A DNA stretch of 64,000 nt from contig FWCC01000343.1 of the NCBI GenBank assembly GCA_900169235.1, forward strand, positions 1-64,000. Reading direction: 5' to 3'. Shown here piece after piece: positions 46,301 to 57,078 of the stretch; the stretch's first letter is position 1; each line of letters starts with the position of its first letter. The notes under the pieces were generated by a model. It made no database searches, was not told the origin of the DNA, and saw only the letters and a program-made list of their open reading frames with translations. The stretch is from Zarea fungicola (taxonomy: Eukaryota > Ascomycota > Sordariomycetes > Hypocreales > Cordycipitaceae). Made by a program: the position numbers and the translations under genes.

Positions 46301-48154
46301 GGGCCAAAGTAGGAAGCAGCCAGTAGGAAGCATGCACGCCAGACATGTATGCGCTCGCGACGTCAAGAGACTAGAGCTTGGTCGTCAACTTGGGTTGTGG
46401 TTACTTGCGCCAATCTCCGGGCCGGCCGGAAGATGACAACCCTCCGATACAATGTACTGGTATACAATGTATCCATATGGAGTACATACGTACATCGGTC
46501 CCGGCAACTCCTCGACGGCTTTGGACGCCCTGCCTCTGATCATTCCACTTTTGCATGGCTGAAACGACGGTGCATGGTCGGGATTTATGGCATGAGCAAC
46601 ACATTCCTGCAGTGGTACATACTAGCACAGCGATGAATACAACGAAACATATTGACCGCTCACGGCAGTCTGGGAAAGGGGATCAATTGCAGCACAGTTG
46701 TGCACGGCATCGATCCATGGTAGTCCATATTTCTCCTGTCCCTGGACACGTAAAGCTAGACCAATAGATCAAGCCACGGCGTTGAAAATACATCTACACT
46801 TGCACGTAAATGGACAGGTTTAGCGAGTGCGGTGGAGGCCATTGCCAGTCCCAGAAATTTAGCGGTGAATGCCCTGTATTTTAGCCAATCGCCCTGTAGC
46901 CTGTTTAGTGCTCCTCCATGCCAGACTCTTGTCTGCTGGTGATTTGCACCAGATTCAATCATCCGTGACGCCTCTTTGCCATGGCCATCACATCCGTCGT
47001 TGCATCATCTCCACATCCCATCTTCCACCAACTATTTCCATGCCTTTAGCATCCACATCACAGGCGAGTGCGAAGCCACGTCGTCCACCCTAGCCGACTA
47101 GGCCCATCCCTGGAGTCACCAAGCGGAAATGGGCTTCTTCAGATGCCGGCCCTAGTCAAGCCGCCGCAGCATCTTGACTGCAAATGAACCCTGCTGGCAC
47201 CTAATGGAAGGGCTGTCTCGCATTCCTTCGCGATGCAGTCCAAGCATGGACAACGTCTGGTGTGCCCCGACATGCCATGTAGCATGGCGCACCCACTACT
47301 CACCACCAAACGCACGGCACAGCAGCAAAGAGGCCGTTCCCATATTGCCCGCCATTTCGACAAGGTACAAGGCTACCGCCCGAATTATCCATTGAAATAC
47401 TTATAATTAGCATTGCCCAGTCTTCCATCTTTGAATCCCAATCAATGAGCTTATGAAAGCTGATGCTGACCTTTGCTTACTCTGGCCCGCCAATTGTCGC
47501 AGATCGCCAACAGTCAACCACTTGAACCACTTATTAAACAAAGCAAAGGCCTGCAAGCCTGCTCCTTGTCTCGACCAAGACACGACGCGCAATCGTTTCG
47601 AGGCAGATCGTCTCACATCCAACTCCGGATCTTGTACCTCTACCGGATTTCGCTTTGCCAGTTATTTGAGATACTCTACAACTATATAACCCATCGCTCG
47701 CCTCTTTGACCTCTGTGCGCCCCAATCATTTCGCCAAAGCCCCTGTCAGCTGCCTGTCCGTTGTATTACTCAACATACAAATCACCCTATTTTGATTCCA
47801 TCTCGCGCAATTATTGTCTAGGCTACCCACCTGCCAGCTCGTTAACCCGCCTGCCGACCCATATCCCGTCGCCTACTACCGGACTGCATCTACCGACATA
47901 TTGGCGCTAGTCTTGGACGCCACGGACAGTCCCAGAAGTATCTCGCCAGTTTCTTTTGATATTGGAGTCGACCATCACTTCAAGTGGCGATAGGAGCCTT
48001 ACGAACTGTTATTTGAGTCATATTTGCCTCGGCATCGCCTAGTACTCGCCCGTCCTGTCGCCCGTCCCTGGTGTGATATAGGCTTCAATAGGCGTCTTAT
48101 CTGTCTCCGGTTCCCCGCCGTTTTTTATAAACCAACACACTATACACCGGCCAA
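46301..48154. promoter_or_regulatory. Long upstream region and leader of the carotenoid oxygenase gene
   Basis: 1.85 kb. A TATATAA box at 47683-47689 is followed by about 465 bp of pyrimidine-rich sequence without any plus-strand ATG up to the start at 48155, strongly suggesting a long 5' leader. A second TATAAA near 48125 lies too close to the ATG for a usual leader. No gene in the first part. Confidence 0.5.
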
Positions 48155-49940
48155 ATGGCTCTCAATGGCCCCGGCATTACTTTGCGCACGGCAAGTGACG
48201 AAGGCGAAGATGTGGCCGACTTTCGGAACAACAGACTACAAGAAGGTTGGAAGGAGTGGCCGAATGAAGCTGGTGTATGTATTCATGCGTACTTGACTGT
48301 ACATTACATATACTCACACCTTTTAGTTTGAAGGGCTTGACGAGCATCGAGGCCCCATCCCTTTAAATGTCAAGGGCTCTATCCCGGAATGGGCGGCTGG
48401 CACCTTGTACCGCACCGGGCCTGGCCAGAGCTCGGTTGAGACCAATTCCCACGGAACTTATAACATCAGCCACTGGTTTGACGGCCTCGCACACAGCCAC
48501 AAATTTGACATTGTTCCCCCCAGCAAACCTGGTGGCCAGACATCGGTAGTATACTCGTCCAGACGTCAATCCGAGAGATTGGAAGAGCATATCAAAGAAA
48601 GAGGCAAGCGCACGACGCCATCCTTTGGCCAACGGGCCGATCCATGCATGGGAATCTTTGCCAAGGCCATGGGTGTTTTTGCACCCCGCGACCAATACAA
48701 CAACAATGTCGTGCTGCTACCCAACTTTCCGGGTATCGATGACGACCGCAAGCCCACAAACCAGACGGGCCACCGTCCTGCCATGGACAACCTGTACATC
48801 AGCACCGATACGGCAGGCCTACAAAAGGTCGACCCAGAGACCCTTGAGCCCCTGGGGTACACTGACCAGTCGAGTCTGCACCCGGAGCTGACTGGCCCGC
48901 TGTCTTGCGCGCACGCGCAGCGGGATCCCGAGAATGGCGACTTGTACAACTACAACCTCGAGTTTGGACGGTTTGCGACTTACCGCTTTTTCCGTGTCAG
49001 TGCTGCAACAGGCAAGACTGAAATTTTTGCCACCGTCTCGGAGCCCGGCATCGCGCCGGCCTACATTCACAGCTTTTTTCTAACGCCCAATTACATGGTA
49101 TTGTGTGTCCCGACTACGCATCTGGCGTGGAACGGCATCAAGATTCTCTGGGAGCAGAGCGTCCTCGGTGCCATCCAGCCGTTTGACGAAAACACACCTT
49201 GCCGCTGGCTCGTCGTCGATCGCAAGGGCGACCGCGGCGTTGTTGCGCGCTTCTCCACACCGGCGTCCTTTTTCTTTCACTCTATCAACGCCTTTGAAGA
49301 AACCATCAAGGACGAAAATGACGAGGAGCGCGTCGACATCTCGCTCGAGTATGCCCGTTACGACAACACCGACATTCTCCATACCCTGTACTACGACGTG
49401 GTGACGGATCGGGACGACGCCGCCAAGAAGTTCTTCTTCACCAACGAGCGGTATAAAAAGGGTCACATCCGCCTCATGAGGTATCGCTTCCGGCTGCCGC
49501 GCGACGGAACACGGCAGAGCGAGGAGGAGGCCCTGACCGCAGCGGGCGAGGAGGTCCTGTCCATCCCGGCCCCGCACGCGGGCGACCTGCCCATCATCAA
49601 CCCGCGCATGGTACACAAGCCACACCGCTACGTCTACAGCGTGACGAGCCGCGGCATCAGCACCTTCCTCGACGGCCTGGTCAAGACGGACGTGCAGACG
49701 CGCGACGCCATCATCTGGCGGGGGCCAAAGGGCCATACCCCCGGCGAGCCCATCTTTATCGAGAGACCGGGCGCGACGGACGAGGATGACGGCGTGCTGC
49801 TGAGTGTGGTGCTGGATGCGGTTGGAAAAGCTTCATATCTGCTCTGCTTGGATGCGAAGTCGTTTGAGGAGGTTGGTCGGGCGGAGACGGATTTTCCTAT
49901 TGGGTTTGGCTTCCATGGACATCACCAGAGTGCGGTGTGA
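48155..49940 (+). CDS. Carotenoid cleavage oxygenase family protein
   Basis: Two exons, 48155..48274 and 48327..49940 (52-nt intron), 577 aa. Strong family signatures: an N-terminal segment ending in GSIPEWAAGTLYRTGPG, then HWFDGLAHSHKF, and the four iron-binding histidines of the seven-bladed propeller, visible in SCAHAQ (His236), AYIHSFF (His288), FFFHSINAFEE (His358) and FGFHGHHQSAV (His570 or 572). These enzymes use non-heme Fe(II) and O2 to split double bonds of carotenoids, apocarotenoids or stilbenoids. Fungal relatives include torulene dioxygenase and retinal-forming carotenoid oxygenase; the substrate here is open. No carotenoid biosynthesis genes lie nearby. No signal peptide; probably cytosolic or membrane-associated. 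All catalytic residues are present, so activity is likely. Confidence 0.93.
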
Positions 49941-50124
49941 GTAATACTTTTGAATAAAGACAAGAAAGTCAAACAAAAAGTCAAAGAAAATTGTAAATTT
50001 TGTTCAAGGATGGAAATTTTTTAGTGAAAAAAAGACGTTTGAATAAAAATGCGTCAGCGCTAGGAGATTGTCTCAATGTACATGCAGCCCTCATACAGAC
50101 TCTAGCTCAAAGTTAAGATGAAAG

Positions 50125-51298
50125 TCAATATTCCCATGGTAACCTCCTGAACTTCCTCTTCCTCTTAGGCCCCATCTTGTGTGAATACGATGTCAGGTAT
50201 AGAGCAGGTTAGTGAATGATTTTACTGTCTGTAGAGGGTCGGTGAAACTTGCCTTTTGTGTGACGGTGGGTGAAGCTGAAAGGGTTTCAGACGCGAAATG
50301 TTCGAAAATGGTGGAGTGGGGAGAGATGAATGGAAGGGATAAAAGGGGAAAAAAGAAAAAAAAAGGAAGAGATTGATTGAAACAAGACGAGACAAGAGGA
50401 AAGAGGTCAACTGTACCTGATAAATTTTCGATGCGAGGTGGTGTCGTCGAGGTACAAAGTTGGAGAGATGGTGAACAAAGCTGGCACAGAGATTTGATAT
50501 AGTGAAATTGTCGTCGATATTAGGTGAATAGGTGAATATTTGAATAGGTAAATGATTGTCGTCGGGAGAGCATGTTGAAACGAAATATCGGTGTTTGTTG
50601 CAGGAAGACGTAGTTGACGAGATGTTTTAGGGCGGTAGAAGGGCGAGCCGAAGAATGAAGAGATTTATCGAGTCCGAAGCTGAAGTTAGTGATTTTGTAT
50701 CAATACAGATGACAAGTCAGACAGAAACAGTCACATGCAGGTTGTTCAAGGAGATTATGGAGAAGAGTCACGTAGGAGATGGAGGCACATTTTGGCGAGG
50801 CGAGGCTGGGCTTGCTGATGGTGTTGGAATAGTTGAACATTAGGATGGCTGAATGGCGGCATTAACAGAGACATTGTTGGCGAAGAAGATAGAAATAAGA
50901 TGGGAGTTGAAGTGGTTCAACCTGGCGGTATGAACTTGTCGTCGGTTTGGAGCTGTGTCAAAAAGTCAGTGATACCATTTGAGTGAGGAATTTGAGGAGG
51001 GTTCCACCTACGCTGTCGAGAGTGTCGTCGATGAGTGTCGTCGATAATTGTCGTCGATAATTGTGTCCAAGAAGAAGAGAAAAGCAGTGTTGTCGTGTTG
51101 ATGATAATTGAAGATGTCGTCGAGGCGGCTAGGCAGCTTGTTAGCACACAGGCCGAGCGCGAGTTTCAAGCGAAACAGAAGCAAAGGCAAAGGCAAGTGA
51201 TAAGTAAAGAAATTAAAATGCATGGGAAGCTGAACTCTGCATGGCGATGAGGAGGAGTGTGAGGAGGGGAAGATGCGAGGCAGAAAGATGTTTATATA
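50125..51298 (-). ncRNA. Candidate spliced minus-strand transcript without a long ORF
   Basis: On the minus strand a TATATAAA box (51291-51298) is followed by CT-rich leader-like sequence with only short frames. Two intron candidates carry good signals: 50953-51011 (GTAGGT...ACACAG, CTGAC branch) and 50176-50252 (a GC-AG type, GCAAGT...ACAAG, with CACTAACC branch). After the second, an ATG opens a 16-residue basic peptide (MGPKRKRKFRRLPWEY, 50125-50175). Other short frames of 39 and 46 codons lie between. Eight CGACGACA motifs dot the RNA. It could be a noncoding RNA, a small-peptide gene or the leader of a gene I misread. No experimental support is visible in sequence. Confidence 0.3.
50443..51122 (-). 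repeat. Eight dispersed CGACGACA motifs
   Basis: Plus-strand TGTCGTCG begins at 50443, 50509, 50557, 50937, 51023, 51036, 51049 and 51115: eight copies, all in one orientation, three of them in a 13-bp-spaced tandem array. Chance would give far less than one. Confidence 0.9.
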
Positions 51299-51677
51299 GT
51301 AGTGGCCCACACCGTGGAAGCGCTGTTTGTTTACAAACAAACGCGAGTTTCGAATGGAAGGTGATGGAATAGATGGAAATGGAGCAAATGCAGCTGGCAA
51401 AGTGAGATGAATGGGCACGCGAGTGATGAGGGGAAGATAAGTGAGGATGAAGTGAGGAGGAAGTGAGAATTGATACTCGCAGACTCAATCTGCTCTGATA
51501 AAAGTTCTACCAGCCCTCACATATCAAAGTGAAACTCTGGTGGGCCTTCAACTTGACAGTTGATTAGGTCTCCATGCTGTGAAACGGTGCCATTCTACAG
51601 TAAGACAGGACTGGTCGCATCACTTACACCCTTCTTGTTCACTGTCAATGCTGTAGTAACACAGTCTTGGATATTTG

Positions 51678-51686
51678 TATATAAAA
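51678..51686 (+). promoter_or_regulatory. TATA box of the 252-aa gene
   Basis: TATATAAAA about 100 nt before the ATG at 51779. Confidence 0.5.
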
Positions 51687-51778
51687 GCTATTTCTCCTAC
51701 ATAATGTTATTTAGTATTTACTCTTAGAAAGAAGAATCTAACCAGACACAGCAACTTGATCAAATTGTTTCTACCAAA

Positions 51779-52537
51779 ATGCCCTCAGACTTGTCCTTTG
51801 CGGACATTCTCGAGGTGTCATTCCTTGACAGAGCCAAGCAGGACATTCTTGAGAGATTTGAGTTTCTCACGTATATTGGCGTGATTAATGAGCTGCCTTA
51901 TGGACAGACATGGCAGTTTGACGGGCGCCTCTCCCCATATTTCTATGCGATGCCAGAGCCAGAAGAGGTGGACGGCATGAGCGACGCGCAGCTCGAACTG
52001 CTACGTGACCAAATGCGTCCCATTGAAACAGCACCCGCAGCGAGCGAGTCCGAAGAGTCCAACCCCGCCCTAGCCTTTGCGCCATTCTCCTTTGAATTCA
52101 CCTTTGTGGACGCCATCTTCCACTGCATCCATGACAACGCCGATGCCCTGGATACCGTCGCCGGCCGCGAGCTGCAGCTGCTCAAGGACCACTTCAACGA
52201 CCTTACGGCGACGGCGGAGAGGCCGCCCCTTGACCAAGTCTGCCAGAGAGTCCTCAGTGTCATTGAGCTGTGCTTGCGCGAAATCGTGAAGAAGTTTGGC
52301 AATGTGGAGGCGAATCTCGCGGCGGCGTACCAGCTTCTCAATACGCTCCTACCGGGGAGCTGCATGCATGTGCTGCTTCTCGGATGCTCGCACGTGTCGT
52401 GGGGCAACGGGGCCGTCATGACGCAGATTAGCGAGCTCAGGAGTAAATATTATCGCTTGGTCTACTTTTTCGAGATTGATCACTGGCTCAGGCCACTGGA
52501 GTTTGATGCCGAGTACAACATAATTTTACCGCAGTGA
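51779..52537 (+). CDS. Hypothetical protein, 252 aa
   Basis: Intronless. I do not recognise the family. Mostly helical and soluble: an N-terminal FADILEVSFLDRAKQDILER, an aromatic Pro-rich segment (LSPYFYAMPEPEEVDGM), an acidic Ser/Glu linker near 85-95, long helices in the middle and a hydrophobic stretch CMHVLLLGCSHVSWGNG around 205-221, too short and polar to be a confident membrane segment. A TATA box 100 nt upstream, an ACCAAA-ATG start context and uniform codon use support a real gene. Probably lineage-specific. The candidate minus-strand transcript starts about 480 bp upstream, so the two promoters would be divergent. Confidence 0.65.
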   Translation: MPSDLSFADILEVSFLDRAKQDILERFEFLTYIGVINELPYGQTWQFDGRLSPYFYAMPEPEEVDGMSDAQLELLRDQMRPIETAPAASESEESNPALAFAPFSFEFTFVDAIFHCIHDNADALDTVAGRELQLLKDHFNDLTATAERPPLDQVCQRVLSVIELCLREIVKKFGNVEANLAAAYQLLNTLLPGSCMHVLLLGCSHVSWGNGAVMTQISELRSKYYRLVYFFEIDHWLRPLEFDAEYNIILPQ

Positions 52538-53007
52538 ACAAGATAGCGAGCCATGCTGCCTACACGATTTTCAGAGGTACGCACTATGAGTGGTCTACTG
52601 AGACATAGTGAATCATGGCATGATTGAACTTGGATGGAATAGTTGAGAGAAAATTGGCATTTGCTCCCTTTGATTGAGTATACTGTAGACTTTGGCTGGG
52701 ATTTCTAGAACACTGGCTGGTGGTGTTGCTATCTGGGGATGACATGTGGGCATACTAGACAATATGGTAGGTAGTAGCTGGAAAGTAATTGATTCTTCAT
52801 TCATCGGTCAGTTGCCAGCCACAAATGCTCAACATATGGTGAGCGATCGCGGACCGACATAGGCTAAGCGGCCCGTGACTCCGGACACCCTTGGATGGCA
52901 CAGCCTCGCCAAGTCAAATACATAATCCGGGGCAGTCTTTAATCCCTGATTGAAACAAACAAGGTCTCGACATTTTCCTCCATTCCCGTCACTACAACAG
53001 CATCAAT
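52538..53007. other. Intergenic region, 470 bp
   Basis: 3' flank of the 252-aa gene and promoter of the transporter gene. No clear TATA box or other element. Confidence 0.5.
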
Positions 53008-54590
53008 ATGGCCACAGCTACTGCGACACAGACTGCAGAACAAAGTGACTGTATTCAGCTCGGATCTGTTGCCGCGTCTGCAGAGCATGTAGAGCCGCCG
53101 GCGTCATCGAAACAACACACTGCATATACCCAGTGGAAGCTGGACAACGAGGTCTACATTAAAGTGATAAGCGCTGGATTCTCATTTTTCGTCGCCGGCG
53201 TCAATGACGGCAGCATCGGCGCTCTACTGCCCTACATCATCCGAGAATACAACATCACCACCGCCATCGTGTCTGCAATGTAAGGCGCAGCCACCATTCC
53301 ACCTCCCCTCTAGCATGATTTCTCTGACTGGTATAAGATATGGAGCCAATTTCATGGGATGGTTGCTCTCGGCCGTCGTCAACACGCATCTAATGCAATA
53401 CCTCGACCTCGGCGCGATGCTGTGCCTCGGCGCGGCCCTACAAATCCTCGCGCACGCGCTTCGGTCATGGGGCCCTCCGTTTGGGCTCTTTGTCGTTTCT
53501 TTCTTTCTCGTGAGCACCGGTCAGGCATTTCAGGATACCCACTCGAATACGTTTGTGGCAGGGCTCGGCGCCAAATCGCATCGGTGGCTGGCCTTTATCC
53601 ATGCCATGTACATGGCTGGTTGTCTGGTCGCGCCGTTTGTTGCCACGGCCGTGGCCGCCGCGGGTGGTGACGGTGCAAAGTCCCATTGGTATCTCTACTA
53701 TACGTTTCCCCTAGCGCTCGGTGTCGTGAATCTTGCATTCGTCATGGTGGCGTTCAAAGACACAGTGCGGCGGCATAAAAAGCTATCCCCAGAGCAAAAC
53801 TCGGCGGCAAGCTCTAGTGATGCAAATTCTTCTGGTGAGCAGCAACGTGACGGGGCAGCCTCGCGGAATAAGGGCGCTATGGTCCTAATTCGGACGACGC
53901 TGTCAACGCCAAGTGTTTGGCTCCTGTGCACGTTTTTCCTCTTCTACCTTGGCTCAACAGTGACCATAAGCGGCTGGATTGTCGAGTTCCTGTACGAGGC
54001 GCGCCATGGAGTGCTTTCCAGAGTCGGCTATGTCCCTGCTGGCTTCAACGGTGGGTGTCTACTAGGACGACTTCTCCTTGTTGAGCCGACTCATCGTTTT
54101 GGCGAGCGAAGAATGGTGTTTCTATATTGCCTGCTAGCACTTGCGTTGCAACTGGTGTTTTGGCTGTAAGTATATGTTTGGAATGTTGGGTGGTGATGCT
54201 GCTAAAAAGGGAAACCGGTAGCGTACCTGATATTATTGCTGCATCTATTGCAGTGAGCTTCATCGGATTCTTTACAGGACCGCTCTTTGCCACAGTATGT
54301 TTTCCCTCTGCCTACCGTCGTTGCATTTAGCTCACCCGTGTCAGGGCATATCGCTTGGTTCCAAGTTGTTCCCCGAGGAGATACAGTCGACAGCTCTGGC
54401 CCTGGTTTTTGTATTTGCACAAATGGGAGGCGCAATCTTTCCCGTCATCACAGGCGTGCTGTCTTCCAACACTGGTGTTAAAGTTCTGCAGCCGATTCTA
54501 GTGGCGTTGCTGCTGGCGACTGGGATAAGTTGGCTTTTGGTTCCGCGACCCAAGTCTTTGGCGAACAATTCTGGATTGCATCAGGATTAG
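53008..54590 (+). CDS. Major facilitator superfamily transporter
   Basis: Four exons, 53008..53279, 53338..54165, 54222..54294 and 54345..54590, 472 aa; introns of 58, 56 and 50 nt. The protein has a cytosolic N-tail of about 55 residues, six hydrophobic helices, a long hydrophilic Ser/Asn/Gln loop (about 235-275) and further helices to the C-terminus, the usual 11-12-helix MFS layout. Helix 1 reads ISAGFSFFVAGVNDGSIGALLPYI, and after the last splice is FPEEIQSTALALVFVFAQMGG. The closest group I can name is the yeast Bsc6 (YOL137W)/FHS-like branch, often annotated as fucose-permease-like; the substrate is unknown. The splice sites reconstruct a continuous helix (FWLVPDIIAASIAVSFIGFF), so the exon model is well supported. 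Plasma or internal membrane location is inferred. Confidence 0.88.
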
Positions 54591-55160
54591 GGTCAGAACT
54601 CATTAGAAAATAGCAGTGCTAGACAATGAATAGATGTAAGGATTGAAATTTGTTGACATGAGATAAAATCAGAGAACGAAAGTATCTATTAACATACCCT
54701 GCATGGGCGGAGCAAAGTATTTATTCGCTGTATTAATATTAAGAATCACTGAACAACGAAAAAACCCGAGTTTAAACATTTGATGAACGTAAAGTGTTGT
54801 TTTTGGTTACCATGACGTTGATCAGCACCAACTGAGAGCGCACCAGCAAGCTGATGGGACCGGGAAATTCTACCTCAAATGGTGTCCATTACTGCTTGAT
54901 GCACTCGCAATGCGACACATTTGTCTGACGCACAGCTTGTCAGCCCTTACAACGTATGGCTCGTGCCGGTGATTATATCTATCTTACATCCCCATTGCGG
55001 ATCGTGGACTTCTAATACCCATGAGCACGCCCTCGCTGCGGGCACGCAAAAGGCAGTATTTATTTCCCCTATACATATTATATTTCCAAATTGTTCGTAC
55101 CGCCGGTCGCCGAACGCCTTTGTGCAGATATACTCAATATATTCAAATGCGACCGTGAGA
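54591..55160. other. Intergenic region, 570 bp
   Basis: No gene. A three-codon uORF (ATG CGA CCG TGA, 55147-55158) ends 2 nt before the next start codon. Confidence 0.5.
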
Positions 55161-55784
55161 ATGCGCGCCGTTGCTGTTGCCGCTGTCGGCGCTGCTCTGC
55201 TCGGCCACGCAGCCTTGAGTGAGGAAATGAAATTGAGGGATGCATTTCCAGCGGCGAATCAGTACATGCGCGCACATGAAATTGCCGCCGATACGCACGA
55301 TGGGCTCAAATCCATATTCAACGTTACGGCACTGGTACGCAGCCTCACATCACCAGCCGTTTTCCAGACAACAACGACCCCAAAGGCTGGCCTTGAGGAA
55401 GAAGAGCGACATGCAAAATATGTACAGTCGCAGAATAAAGACGGCGCAGGGAGCCATAATTTCATGACTGCTGCTTTACGACCTATACTCGCTGCATTCA
55501 ACGTCCTCGCCGCGGCTCAGCGCCATGTGCCCTCGTATCTGGTCGAGGAGATCCAATCACCAGCTGTCAAGCAATCTGCAGATGTACAAATCCAGATTCT
55601 AAGTCGCACATCGGCCATCCATCAGCAGCTCGAACCTCAGCGACTATTGATTGCACTGGCATTGTCGGTCATGACAGCCATGTATGGGTGGAAGGCGGGC
55701 TCCTACAGCGGCCTGAAATGTTGCACGTTTTTATTATTTCTCGTCTATTTTCGTCTACGCAGTATGGATGATACCCGGAGTTGA
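55161..55784 (+). CDS. Hypothetical secretory/membrane protein, 207 aa
   Basis: Intronless. Not a family I recognise. The N-terminus MRAVAVAAVGAALLGHAALS looks like a signal peptide, then a polar helical region with one possible N-glycosylation site (NVTA), and near the C-terminus two hydrophobic stretches (LLIALALSVMTAMYGW and CCTFLLFLVYFRL) that could form a membrane hairpin. The frame is open upstream, but 55161 is the only ATG giving a signal peptide, and the long upstream part lacks a Met. The minimal uORF directly before the start could damp translation. It is convergent with the AA14-like gene, with 200 bp between stops. Confidence 0.6.
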   Translation: MRAVAVAAVGAALLGHAALSEEMKLRDAFPAANQYMRAHEIAADTHDGLKSIFNVTALVRSLTSPAVFQTTTTPKAGLEEEERHAKYVQSQNKDGAGSHNFMTAALRPILAAFNVLAAAQRHVPSYLVEEIQSPAVKQSADVQIQILSRTSAIHQQLEPQRLLIALALSVMTAMYGWKAGSYSGLKCCTFLLFLVYFRLRSMDDTRS

Positions 55785-55984
55785 GCCAGCTACTACTTGA
55801 AGTTGGACATTTAAATCGAAACTCACAAAGTATATTCTCATCGTGGCTCTCCGTGGCGTGCATGATGACGGCCGCATGTCAAAATTTCATTCCATTGTAT
55901 TAATACAAACAAGATATACACATGAACAGTACAAGTGAGAGCATGCGCAGCCGATGACTACACTTTGGCTCCAGTAGTGTCTGC

Positions 55985-57007
55985 CTACAGGAAAATGTCG
56001 TTCTGCGCACCAGGGCTCCAACCGCAGCCCTCATTGTAGCCCGGAGAGGCACCATCCGGGGTATTGATGTTGTTGCCGGTTTTCTCTGCAAGAAGTGTTA
56101 GTATCTTTTGTACCTGCAGCTTGGGTGGAAATGATATGTACATACGGTTCCAGGCAATCATCTGTTTGGCGCCGCGCACACACTTGGTCTGGTCGTCCTT
56201 GCAGTACACGGGCGGTTTGGCCGGGGCGACCTTGCGCGTAGACACAGAGTTGGTGACGTTGCACCTGTAGTTGGCCATGTACATGTTCGGTTGTCCGCAG
56301 CCCTCAGGGACCCAGAGCCATGCGCAGTAGCATCCCCCTGGCGGACAGGGAGGAAGGTCCTTCGGGACGTCGTAGGTCGCCAGACGCTTCCAGGGCGTAT
56401 GCTTGAGGACGGAAAAGACTGTGAGCGTCTCCATGGTGACCTTGCTGATGTCGCTAGTGTATGAGATGGCCCAAGCCGTGCCGGCAGCCATCGACTGGTT
56501 CTGGGTGTGCATGGCCCCATCATCCTGGATGCAGTCGTTGGGATTACCCGGGCCGTGCCAGTCGTCGGGGTGGGCATTGCCATCAGGCCAATCAGACGCA
56601 TATCGGCCTCCATAGGAAAGAGTAGTCTGGGCCTGGTTATGGGCAAGTTCAACGGTAAACTGCCCACCAGCTGGAAGAGCTACAGTGGCACCGTTCTTGG
56701 GGGGATTGTTGAGACATCCGCTGACCTGGTAGAGTCAATTGTCAGTGTACGACAAACAGCATTGCATGGGGAAACCAGCGTACTTTTTGCATCCACCATT
56801 GGTCCTTGGTTAGCTGGTACAGAGGATTGACAGGGGTGTTTGAGTTGGAGTTGTATTGGCTGGGGTCAGGACCGCCCTGGGCGAGTTAGTAGTTGAACAT
56901 ATGCAGCATCTTGTGACACTCACTTCGCAGTACATGCCCTTGACATAGGCAGCAGTGTGCGCAGAGGCACCACCGGCAAGAAGAAGAGAAGGAATAATCC
57001 AAAGCAT
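55985..57007 (-). CDS. AA14-like lytic polysaccharide monooxygenase
   Basis: Minus strand, four exons: 56924..57007, 56784..56876, 56146..56725 and 55985..56085, 285 aa. After a 16-residue signal peptide the mature protein starts [11 protein letters not shown], placing His at position 1 as required for the LPMO copper histidine brace. A second brace candidate is His132 in [11 protein letters not shown], and further AA14 hallmarks are [25 protein letters not shown] and the Cys-rich [20 protein letters not shown] with the axial Tyr candidate. The whole layout matches AA14 enzymes as I know them, secreted copper oxygenases first described as acting on xylan-coated cellulose. The intron between the last exons (60 nt) has a TACTAACA branch site and is in frame, so an unspliced reading would look coding. 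A TATA box lies 64 nt upstream. Confidence 0.88.
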
Positions 57008-57070
57008 TTTGCTTACAATAATGTCTGTAGAATAGATAAACAAATTGGTCAATGGCATTCTCATGCCGTA

Positions 57071-57078
57071 TATTTATA
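57071..57078 (-). promoter_or_regulatory. TATA box of the AA14-like gene
   Basis: TATAAATA on the minus strand, 64 nt before the ATG at 57007. Confidence 0.5.
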
